Source: an uncultured Lachnospiraceae bacterium
GTDB taxonomy: Bacteria; Bacillota; Clostridia; Lachnospirales; Lachnospiraceae
Assembly (NCBI GenBank): GCA_902782625.1
Contig: CACZNZ010000304.1
Coordinates: 1-5,284, forward strand
Reading direction: 5' to 3'
DNA length: 5,284 nucleotides
Under the pieces are notes generated by a model. The model saw only the letters and a list, made by a program, of their open reading frames with translations, was not told the origin of the DNA and made no database searches. Shown piece by piece: positions 1 through 5,284 of the stretch. Position numbers and translations under genes: made by a program. The number at the start of each line of letters is the position of its first letter. The first letter of the stretch is position 1.

Positions 1-421
1 AGATGGAGACCGTGCTAAGGTTAACTGCTATGGCGCAGATGATGTACGTGAAGGCGTTGCTATCATGTGGCATGAGGATGCCGATGTATCCATCACCGGT
101 AACTCCACCAACCCGACACGTTTCCAGCATCCGGTTGCAGGAACTTACAAGAAAGAACGTCTTGAAGCCGGCAGAAAATACTTCTACGTAGCTTCCGGCG
201 GTGGTACAGGACGTACCCTTCATCCTGATAACATGGCTGCAGGTCCGGCTTCCTATGGTATGACCGATACGTTAGGCCGTATGCATTCCGATGCTCAGTT
301 CGCAGGATCCTCTTCCGTTCCCGCTCATGTTGAGATGATGGGATTCCTGGGAGCAGGAAATAACCCGATGGTTGGTATGACCGTAGCGGTTGCTGTAGCT
401 GTTCAGCAGGCAATGGAATAA
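1..421 (+). CDS. GGGtGRT-family protein, C-terminal part (5' end outside window)
   Basis: The open frame enters at base 2 and gives 139 residues before a TAA stop at 419-421. It carries the family's name-giving motif GGGTGRT (codons at 197-217), followed by LHPDNMAAGPASYG, a TDTLGRMHSDAQFAG stretch, and a glycine/alanine/valine-rich tail containing GFLGAGNNPMVGMTVAVAVA. These match the GGGtGRT protein family (Pfam, as I recall PF14057). It is a strongly conserved family of roughly 330 residues, common in Clostridia and other anaerobes, and I know of no established biochemical function for it. About 190 N-terminal residues should lie upstream of the window. Internal ATGs (for example at 65) are not starts, because conserved family sequence continues upstream of them. 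No signal peptide can be assessed. A strong intrinsic terminator follows 71 bases after the stop, so this is the last gene of its transcript. Family assignment is confident; function is unknown. Confidence 0.93.
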   Translation, partial: DGDRAKVNCYGADDVREGVAIMWHEDADVSITGNSTNPTRFQHPVAGTYKKERLEAGRKYFYVASGGGTGRTLHPDNMAAGPASYGMTDTLGRMHSDAQFAGSSSVPAHVEMMGFLGAGNNPMVGMTVAVAVAVQQAME

Positions 422-487
422 ATCCGGACAGATAAAAGGTCCAATATATCAAGGATTGCCGCACTAAAGCAGAAACCTTGTTTATGT

Positions 488-544
488 AAAAAACAAGAAT
501 CCTCTATGCCAAACACTTTGGACATAGAGGGTTCTTGTCTTTTT
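488..544 (+). terminator. Bidirectional intrinsic terminator between convergent genes
   Basis: Bases 493-508 (ACAAGAATCCTCTATG) pair with 523-538 along all 16 positions, with one G-U wobble. The inner CCAAA (509-513) pairs with TTTGG (517-521) around a CAC loop, leaving only A522 bulged. The stem is thus about 21 bp. On the plus strand it is followed by a run of five T (540-544). On the minus strand it is followed by a run of six T (complement of the A-run 488-493, the last of which also pairs in the stem). It can therefore end both the GGGtGRT transcript and the oppositely directed permease-GGDEF transcript, whose stop lies about 60 bases away. Nothing else convincing is seen in the 422-601 gap. 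Confidence 0.87.
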
Positions 545-601
545 CTCAAAACCTGGATCCGCTTTTTGTATAATGGAGTAGATTGGAGGGTGTTCCATCT
601 T

Positions 602-2842
602 CTATCTTGAGATTGATCCCATGCTTTTCAGTAATTTCTTTTCTTCATACATCAAGGCATCAGCCCGCTCAAACGCATCATGTAAGCTGCTGTCCAATCC
701 AGGTTTATAATCAGAAAGACCTCCCGAAACAACAACCTCGTTTGTACTGATATGCTCTACCGATCGATCGTGCAGCGCCTTGATCAGTTCTTCCCTGATG
801 AGATAGTCGCGTCCGTGAAGAATCACGACGAACTCATCTCCGCCGGTACGATAAACCGGGCTATGCTTGAAAATGTCACAGATCATCCTGCTGGCCTTAA
901 GGATATATTCATCGCCAGCCTTGTGTCCAAGTGTATCATTGATAATTTTCAGGCCATTTACATCACAGACTGCAACAGCATAATCCTCTGCCGTTCCTTC
1001 ATCAATGGAGGCATCAATCTGTTTCTGGCTCACAAGGAAAGCATGCTTGCTTTTCACTCCGGTTAACGGGTCGGTAAGTGCGGCGGTTCTTGCCTCATCA
1101 CGTTCCTCTTTCGCCTGGTTTTCCCATTTTTGCATGGTGAGATAATTACTGAGCATGATAACAAGGGACAGAGCAAATAAACCTACGATCACAAAAACAC
1201 TGGCATTGTCTGCTTCATGCAGACGGTCAAGCTGCATTGCAAGAAATTCATCCTTGTCCATCTCGAGGATTTCAGGGTCTCCCGTGCCATCCATATAGTC
1301 AGAAATTTCTGTTATGATGGTGTTTTCTCTTTCTTCATTTATCCTTTCTGCCCAGGTCATTGCCATCAGAACGATAAAGACAAGCAGAGCAAGCCACACA
1401 ATGATGGCTTTACCGAAATGTCTGGCATGATCCTTGCGGATAACTCTGTGGAAATACAACAGACCAAGAAGGGACCAGACAGCCATAAGCACATATGTTT
1501 CTGTTTCAAGTGTATAATCGGAAAAAGCACTCGGAAAGAGCAGGAACACAGCGAAAGCAACCAGAATAAACAGACAGATTATGCTGATGAACAGATCCTT
1601 TTTTCTGCCTTCCTGTCTCGAAACCTTTAATACCGCTACGGATGCAAAACCGTAAATAATGGTGGCACCAATTGTGGTGGTATCCACGATCCACCCAATC
1701 GGCGTTCTTCCAAGAAACGGTATAGGCAAAGAGACAAGCAGCACCAGAAGTATGGTATTGACAGGGATCTGCTTATCATTGAGTCCGGCAAAACGCTCGG
1801 GCAGAATGCTATCCTGAGCTACGGCATAGCACAGACGGCTTAAGGTACGCAACATTCCGATCAGACTGGTAAGAATCAATGACAGTAAAGAAACCATCAG
1901 GATATTTATGCCAGTCGGACCAAGGTAATAGTTAGCCGCATAAAAAGCCGGAAGTCCGGAGATTCCCTCGAATTCATCCAGACGGCTGATATAATCGAGC
2001 CAGCTTGAGCATCCCTTCGGATAGGCGGAAACACTCAAAAGAAGCACAAAGATATATAATGCAGTGGTAACGGCTACAGAAAGGAAAAGAACACGGAACA
2101 TGTTGCTGTGTTTAAATCTGTATTCCGCAGCCGAATGAGAGACTGTTTCAAATCCAATAAAAGCCCATGGCGAGACAAAAGCAATGCGTACAATCTGCCG
2201 AAAGGCACTTGTATCCGGGATAAACGCGGGGCTCATCGTCATCCCGGAACGACTGTGCCCTAACATGGCAGCAACAAAGCATACCGTTATGCCAACAGTA
2301 AAGAGCAGCACCATCACGACCATACTGCTTGCAGTGGCCTTTTTACTCTTCATACACAGCAAACCCACAAGCCACATCACCACCAAGGTTACCAGAGTTT
2401 CCCCAAGGTAGACCTCGTAGCCAAATATCGTATAGAGATACCCCTTTTTGAATACTCCTTGAAGAAAATACCGTGCAAACAAAGGAATACTTGTAGCATT
2501 TGCCCAAAATATAGAAATGTAAATCAGGAACATGAACCAGGCAATCAGAAAGGCGCGGTCATACCCAAAGATATGCTTCACATAGTTGTACAGACCCCCG
2601 GTACCAGGATAACGGTTAGCCAGAAAATGATAATGATTTGATACCATCAGCATCATGACAAAGCCGATCAGCAACCCGATAATAGATCCCATTGGCCCGG
2701 CCTGAGAAAGATAAGACCTGCTGGTGACAACAAGAGAACCCCAGCCTATGGCCGAACCAACCGATAGAGCCCATACTGCCACCGATGAAAGATATGGCTG
2801 GAGTTTAACCGTATTATTGATATCAGATGTTCGTTCCTTCAT
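602..2842 (-). CDS. APC-type amino acid permease fused to a GGDEF diguanylate cyclase domain
   Basis: The protein has 746 residues from the ATG at 2842. Residues about 19-465 form a 12-helix APC-superfamily permease. The unwound helix-1 motif GSAIGWGS lies near 29-36, and the helix-6 motif SPWAFIGFETVS lies near 224-235. A short cytoplasmic basic stretch follows, then helix 13 (about 477-497), an acidic extracytoplasmic segment (about 498-546), helix 14 (about 548-568) and a charged helical linker. A complete GGDEF domain (about 585-742) begins at DPLTG (591-595). Catalytic residues are present: Asp627 in CDVNG, Asn635 and Asp644 in NDTLGHKAGD, and GGDEF at 667-671. It ends with the typical ADALMYEEKK. 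The RxxD inhibitory site is absent (Phe and Ser at those positions). The GGDEF family makes cyclic-di-GMP from two GTP. Coupling to amino acid or amine sensing is inferred and the substrate is unknown. An in-frame GTG at 2866 would add eight residues, but the ATG has an AAGGAG site eight bases upstream. The gene is probably monocistronic, lying between two terminators. Confidence 0.95.
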   Translation of the reverse strand: MKERTSDINNTVKLQPYLSSVAVWALSVGSAIGWGSLVVTSRSYLSQAGPMGSIIGLLIGFVMMLMVSNHYHFLANRYPGTGGLYNYVKHIFGYDRAFLIAWFMFLIYISIFWANATSIPLFARYFLQGVFKKGYLYTIFGYEVYLGETLVTLVVMWLVGLLCMKSKKATASSMVVMVLLFTVGITVCFVAAMLGHSRSGMTMSPAFIPDTSAFRQIVRIAFVSPWAFIGFETVSHSAAEYRFKHSNMFRVLFLSVAVTTALYIFVLLLSVSAYPKGCSSWLDYISRLDEFEGISGLPAFYAANYYLGPTGINILMVSLLSLILTSLIGMLRTLSRLCYAVAQDSILPERFAGLNDKQIPVNTILLVLLVSLPIPFLGRTPIGWIVDTTTIGATIIYGFASVAVLKVSRQEGRKKDLFISIICLFILVAFAVFLLFPSAFSDYTLETETYVLMAVWSLLGLLYFHRVIRKDHARHFGKAIIVWLALLVFIVLMAMTWAERINEERENTIITEISDYMDGTGDPEILEMDKDEFLAMQLDRLHEADNASVFVIVGLFALSLVIMLSNYLTMQKWENQAKEERDEARTAALTDPLTGVKSKHAFLVSQKQIDASIDEGTAEDYAVAVCDVNGLKIINDTLGHKAGDEYILKASRMICDIFKHSPVYRTGGDEFVVILHGRDYLIREELIKALHDRSVEHISTNEVVVSGGLSDYKPGLDSSLHDAFERADALMYEEKKLLKSMGSISR

Positions 2843-2850
2843 TTTACCTA

Positions 2851-2856
2851 CTCCTT
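2851..2856 (-). promoter_or_regulatory. Ribosome binding site of the permease-GGDEF gene
   Basis: On the minus strand AAGGAG lies eight bases before the ATG at 2842. This is near-ideal spacing and decides the start in favour of that ATG over the upstream in-frame GTG at 2866, which would place this site inside the coding region and has no comparable site of its own. Confidence 0.8.
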
Positions 2857-2865
2857 CGCACAGCA

Positions 2866-2894
2866 CATATGCCTTCAGCAGATTTCCCTGTCAA
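2866..2894 (-). promoter_or_regulatory. Possible proximal promoter of the permease-GGDEF gene (weak)
   Basis: A perfect TTGACA (-35; complement of 2889-2894) is followed after 17 bases by CATATG (2866-2871), which matches only three of six bases of the -10 consensus. Transcription would start close to the ribosome binding site. The good -35 is suggestive, but the poor -10 keeps confidence low. Confidence 0.3.
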
Positions 2895-2930
2895 AGGCTT
2901 TGTATGTACAAGGTTTTCCTTCATACCCAT

Positions 2931-2959
2931 AATATAACACACAGAAAAAAGCAAGACAA
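2931..2959 (-). promoter_or_regulatory. Possible distal promoter of the permease-GGDEF gene, overlapping the ABC terminator
   Basis: TTGTCT (complement of 2954-2959, four of six matches to TTGACA) is separated by exactly 17 bases from TATATT (complement of 2931-2936, five of six matches to TATAAT). The -35 element lies in the descending arm of the upstream ABC operon's terminator hairpin. A transcript from here would have a leader of roughly 80 bases before the ATG at 2842. This is a sequence match only. Confidence 0.4.
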
Positions 2960-2995
2960 GAAATCTGAACTATTGTTTCAGTTTCTTGCCTTGCT
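2944..2995 (-). terminator. Intrinsic terminator of the ABC exporter operon
   Basis: On the minus strand AGCAAGGCAAGAAA (complement of 2982-2995) pairs with TTTCTTGTCTTGCT (complement of 2950-2963) over 14 positions with one G-U wobble. An inner CTGAA/TTCAG stem (2977-2981 with 2965-2969) extends it, with a single-base bulge at 2964 and a seven-base loop. The hairpin is followed at once by six T on the minus strand (complement of 2945-2950). It begins 32 bases after the ABC gene's stop. The plus-strand side has no comparable T-run, so it acts in one direction. Confidence 0.88.
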
Positions 2996-3027
2996 TATTG
3001 TGTTCTCATCTCGTCAATGGAATAACT

Positions 3028-4449
3028 TTATATACTCCAGCCGGCGCTGATACTCTGGAGCCGGGTCATTCGTCTGAAAATACCGTTTTCTCTTGTGAGC
3101 AGTTCATCGGGGCTGCCTTCCTCAGCAACCTTTCCGTCAGCAAGGACAATGATCTTATCAGCAGCCTCCACCGTGCGCATACGATGCGCAATGACCAGGA
3201 CGGTCTTTCCTGCCAGAAGCCGCGACAACGCACTTTGAACTTTCGTTTCATTTTCCACATCGAGAGAGGCTGTTGCCTCATCCAGAAGGACGATAGGCGC
3301 GTTTTTCAAAAGAGCGCGGGCAATCGAAATACGCTGCCGTTCACCACCGGATAGTTTTGCTCCGTTCTCGCCGATCGGGGTCGCATAGCCCTGTGGCAGT
3401 TTCTCTACGAACTCATCACAGTTGGCTGCTGCAGCCGCTGCCAGAACTTCTTCGTCTGTTGCGCCGTGCCTGCCAAGGCGGATATTTTCCATAACTGTAT
3501 CGTCAAAAAGAACTACGTCCTGGAAGACCATAGAATAGTCTGTAAGCAACACCTCGGGATCGACTGAATTGATATCGATGCCTCCAACCTGTATACTGCC
3601 TTCGTCTATGTCCCAAAGACGAGCAACCAGCCTTGCACAAGTGCTTTTGCCGGAGCCCGAGGGCCCGACTAACGCGGTGACCTCTCCTTCCTTTGCCGTA
3701 AAACTGACGCCACGCAGCACCTGCTCTTTGTCATGATCCAGGCACCTGCTTGCGAAAGGCGCACCTTTCGAGCTGCTTCTATCTACGCTGGAATTCTCTT
3801 TGTAAGCAAAACCAACATTCTCAAATACGATATCATGCCCTGCGGGAGCAAAGGTATCCGAGCCTTCGGCTGTTTTTGCATCGTAAATTTCCATCAGTCG
3901 GTTTGCGGAAACCTGGGACATAAACATCTCCGCAATCAGCGCCAAAGCCTGGTCGAACGGTGCATAGACACGCGTGATCGCCAGCAGGAACATGAACAGG
4001 ACCATACAGTCTATCTGACCCGACAGGATCAGACTTGTTCCGGTAAGGATGGTCGTTGCCACACCCAGCCGCATGATCACGCTCGCCGCATTGACAAAGA
4101 TACCTGTGTGCAGCTCTCCCCGAAGCATGGTCTTTTCATGATAATCAATCTTGTCGTTCAGAGCCTTCAGGAAACGGTCTTCCTGATTTGTGGCACGAAT
4201 CTCCCGGATGTTTTCCAATGTCTCCTGGATACCGTCTGACACCTGGACGCCTGCTGCTTTTGTGACCTCTGAGTTTTTCCTGGTTAGCTTTCTGCTGCCA
4301 AAAAGCAGTGCAAACGCCACCGGGACACCCCACAGACAGGCTATGGCCATCCTCCAGTTGTAAAGCAACATACCAGTCGCTATCATTGCCGTCGAAATAA
4401 AGGAGCCGTACAGAACATTTACTCCACCTCCTCCTGTGCGATCCTCCAT
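3028..4449 (-). CDS. ABC exporter half-transporter (membrane domain plus ATPase), N-terminally truncated, possibly a pseudogene
   Basis: The open frame is 473 residues; fused half-transporters of this type usually have about 570-600. It keeps four membrane segments (about 13-31, 34-51, 113-145 and 148-172), read as helices 3-6. Helices 1-2 and the first intracellular loop are missing. The ATPase domain is complete: Tyr216 (A-loop), Walker A GPSGSGKST (262-270), Q-loop Gln310, signature LSGGE (366-370), Walker B LLDE ending at 390-391, D-loop SLD, and switch His422. About 20 extra residues (roughly 219-240) sit between the A-loop and Walker A; their DNA contains a perfect inverted repeat. The ATG at 4449 overlaps the upstream gene by 31 bases and has no good ribosome site. 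A perfect site points instead to an ATG at 4418 that is out of frame and stops after 11 codons. I infer a 5' deletion. The intact partner would pair with the upstream gene product as a heterodimeric exporter; its cargo is unknown. Family assignment is certain, function doubtful. Confidence 0.88.
   Translation of the reverse strand: MEDRTGGGGVNVLYGSFISTAMIATGMLLYNWRMAIACLWGVPVAFALLFGSRKLTRKNSEVTKAAGVQVSDGIQETLENIREIRATNQEDRFLKALNDKIDYHEKTMLRGELHTGIFVNAASVIMRLGVATTILTGTSLILSGQIDCMVLFMFLLAITRVYAPFDQALALIAEMFMSQVSANRLMEIYDAKTAEGSDTFAPAGHDIVFENVGFAYKENSSVDRSSSKGAPFASRCLDHDKEQVLRGVSFTAKEGEVTALVGPSGSGKSTCARLVARLWDIDEGSIQVGGIDINSVDPEVLLTDYSMVFQDVVLFDDTVMENIRLGRHGATDEEVLAAAAAANCDEFVEKLPQGYATPIGENGAKLSGGERQRISIARALLKNAPIVLLDEATASLDVENETKVQSALSRLLAGKTVLVIAHRMRTVEAADKIIVLADGKVAEEGSPDELLTRENGIFRRMTRLQSISAGWSI
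3753..3770. repeat. Perfect inverted repeat inside the ABC ATPase coding region
   Basis: CGAAAGG (3753-3759) and CCTTTCG (3764-3770) form a seven-base perfect inverted repeat around a four-base loop. It lies within the codons for the extra residues (SSSKGAPFASR region) inserted between the A-loop and Walker A of the downstream ABC gene. The repeat is seen directly; a mobile or palindromic-element origin is only a guess. Confidence 0.6.
4416..4435 (-). promoter_or_regulatory. Strong ribosome binding site and orphaned ATG at the ABC gene junction
   Basis: The minus strand reads AGGAGGAGGTGGAG (complement of 4422-4435), then the upstream gene's TAA (4421-4419), whose last A is followed directly by ATG (4418-4416). 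AGGAGGT at 4432-4426 is a full anti-16S match, seven bases from that ATG. This is the classic layout of a translationally coupled second gene. The ATG frame closes after 11 codons, while the conserved ABC sequence continues in another frame, so the site probably marks the original start of a now damaged gene. Confidence 0.7.
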
Positions 4450-5284
4450 TTGGCAGCCTGGTTGTAATCAGCCCACATTTTTGCGTAAAGACCACCTGCT
4501 CCAACGAGTTGTGAATGAGTTCCCTCTTCCTCCACATGCCCGGAGTCCAGCACAATGATCTTATCCGCACCGACAACCGTTGACAAACGGTGGGCAATCA
4601 TGATGACGGTACGCCCATTTGTCAGGACAGCAAAAGCTTTCTGGATCAGATTCTCGTTCTCCGGATCAGCAAAAGCCGTTGCTTCATCCAAAACGACAAT
4701 AGGGGCGTTTTTGAGAATTGCCCTTGCCAAGGCAATTCGCTGCTGTTCACCACCGGAAAGGTAAGTCCCTTCCGTCTCGATGACCGTATCCATTCCATCC
4801 GGAAGCTTTTCGAGGATATCCTCGCACTGGGCTGCGGAAAGAGCGGCCAGCACCTCATCACGTGTTGCACCCGGTCTGGCTGCCCGCACATTTTCCAGGA
4901 TACTCGCCTTGAACAGATGGTTATTATGAAATACAAAGGCTACCTGATCCATCAGCACATGGGGGTCGGTTTTTCGTACGTCAATGCCGCCGACTTCTAC
5001 AGATCCGGAACTAACGTCCCAAAATCGCGGGATCAGACTGGCAGCCGTGGTCTTTCCGCCGCCCGACGGCCCGACCAGGGCCACGGTCTGCCCAGGTTCC
5101 ACGCGGAATGAAATGTGATCAAGCGCCGGCATCTCCGAACCGTCATAGGTAAATGAGACGTCTTTGAACTCAACGCTGTTGTCCTTCGGGATCTGAGGAT
5201 GGTCTGTGACCTTAAGCACCGGGGCGCTCATCACCTGATCGATGCGGCGCAGAGCCGTGCCTGCCAGCATCATGCCGCTCGCCG
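4419..5284 (-). CDS. ABC exporter half-transporter, ATPase domain (5' end outside window)
   Basis: The frame is open to the window edge; the ATGs at 5273 and 5270 are internal, because typical end-of-membrane-domain sequence (ALRRIDQV) lies around them. Counting residues from 5273, the ATPase shows Tyr43 (A-loop), Walker A GPSGGGKTT (68-76), signature LSGGE (172-176), Walker B VVLDE ending at 196-197, D-loop FADPENE and switch His228. The Q-loop residue is His116 (VFHNNHLF) where Gln is expected. The C-terminal WADYNQAAKWRI tail is typical of this clostridial exporter group. The missing part should be a six-helix membrane domain of about 300 residues. The gene is first in the order of transcription, and its stop lies within the start region of the second ABC gene, so the two are co-transcribed and translationally coupled. 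The expected role is one half of a heterodimeric membrane exporter of the multidrug or peptide type; the DEATAFADPENE form also occurs in siderophore-type exporters. Substrate is not predictable. Confidence 0.94.
   Translation of the reverse strand, partial: ASGMMLAGTALRRIDQVMSAPVLKVTDHPQIPKDNSVEFKDVSFTYDGSEMPALDHISFRVEPGQTVALVGPSGGGKTTAASLIPRFWDVSSGSVEVGGIDVRKTDPHVLMDQVAFVFHNNHLFKASILENVRAARPGATRDEVLAALSAAQCEDILEKLPDGMDTVIETEGTYLSGGEQQRIALARAILKNAPIVVLDEATAFADPENENLIQKAFAVLTNGRTVIMIAHRLSTVVGADKIIVLDSGHVEEEGTHSQLVGAGGLYAKMWADYNQAAKWRIAQEEVE

Noticed and set aside
65..67. ATG at 65 as the true start of the first gene
   Set aside because: Coding sequence continues in the same frame to the window edge, and the family is roughly 330 residues long, so the gene starts outside the window.
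563..580. A TATAAT at 569-574 on the plus strand that could be a promoter
   Set aside because: No -35-like hexamer lies at 16-18 bases upstream, and downstream on the plus strand there is only the antisense of the permease-GGDEF gene with no credible coding frame.
752..1630. Plus-strand open frames of about 100-140 codons across this stretch
   Set aside because: They are antisense to a well-recognised GGDEF/permease coding sequence, show no family resemblance and have no ribosome sites.
2864..2866. GTG as the start of the permease-GGDEF gene
   Set aside because: It would add eight residues, but the AAGGAG site would then fall within the coding region. That site is ideally spaced to the ATG at 2842.
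3733..4239. A 168-codon plus-strand open frame opposite the ABC gene
   Set aside because: The opposite strand encodes a clear ABC exporter. The plus frame is rich in Cys, His and Arg in a way typical of antisense translation and has no recognisable domain.
3028..5273. Degenerate ATP site as in asymmetric heterodimeric ABC exporters
   Set aside because: Both ATPase domains keep the Walker B glutamate, the LSGGE signature and the switch histidine, so the usual marks of a degenerate site are absent. Only the Q-loop of one subunit deviates.

Overview
The window looks like a chromosomal segment of an anaerobic Firmicute, most likely class Clostridia and Lachnospiraceae-like. This rests on protein style (a GGGtGRT-family protein, a clostridial-type heterodimeric ABC exporter pair, a diguanylate cyclase), strong AGGAGG-type ribosome binding sites and simple intrinsic terminators. 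It is inference from recognised families, not from a marker gene. I see no rRNA, tRNA, CRISPR array, insertion sequence or phage gene.

Layout: (1) bases 1-421, plus strand, hold the C-terminal 139 codons of a GGGtGRT-family protein. (2) Bases 422-601 are a convergent intergenic gap with one long hairpin (about 493-538) that has a T-run on both strands, so it probably terminates both neighbours. (3) Bases 602-2842, minus strand, encode a 746-residue fusion of a 12-helix APC-type amino acid permease, a two-helix module with an acidic extracytoplasmic segment of about 50 residues, and a C-terminal GGDEF diguanylate cyclase domain. (4) Bases 2843-3027 hold a good intrinsic terminator for the ABC operon and candidate promoters for the permease-GGDEF gene. 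(5) Bases 3028-5284, minus strand, are two ABC exporter half-transporter genes in tandem. The upstream one runs off the window. The downstream one lacks its first two membrane helices and its best start codon is out of frame.

There are three minus-strand genes in two transcription units (the ABC pair, then permease-GGDEF), facing the plus-strand GGGtGRT gene. The ABC pair would normally form one heterodimeric exporter, but the second subunit appears damaged by a deletion at its 5' end. The most interesting item is the permease-GGDEF fusion. Its transport fold keeps its ligand-binding motifs, its cyclase keeps its catalytic residues, and it lacks the feedback-inhibition RxxD site. It is a candidate nutrient sensor coupling amino acid (or amine) binding or transport to cyclic-di-GMP synthesis.
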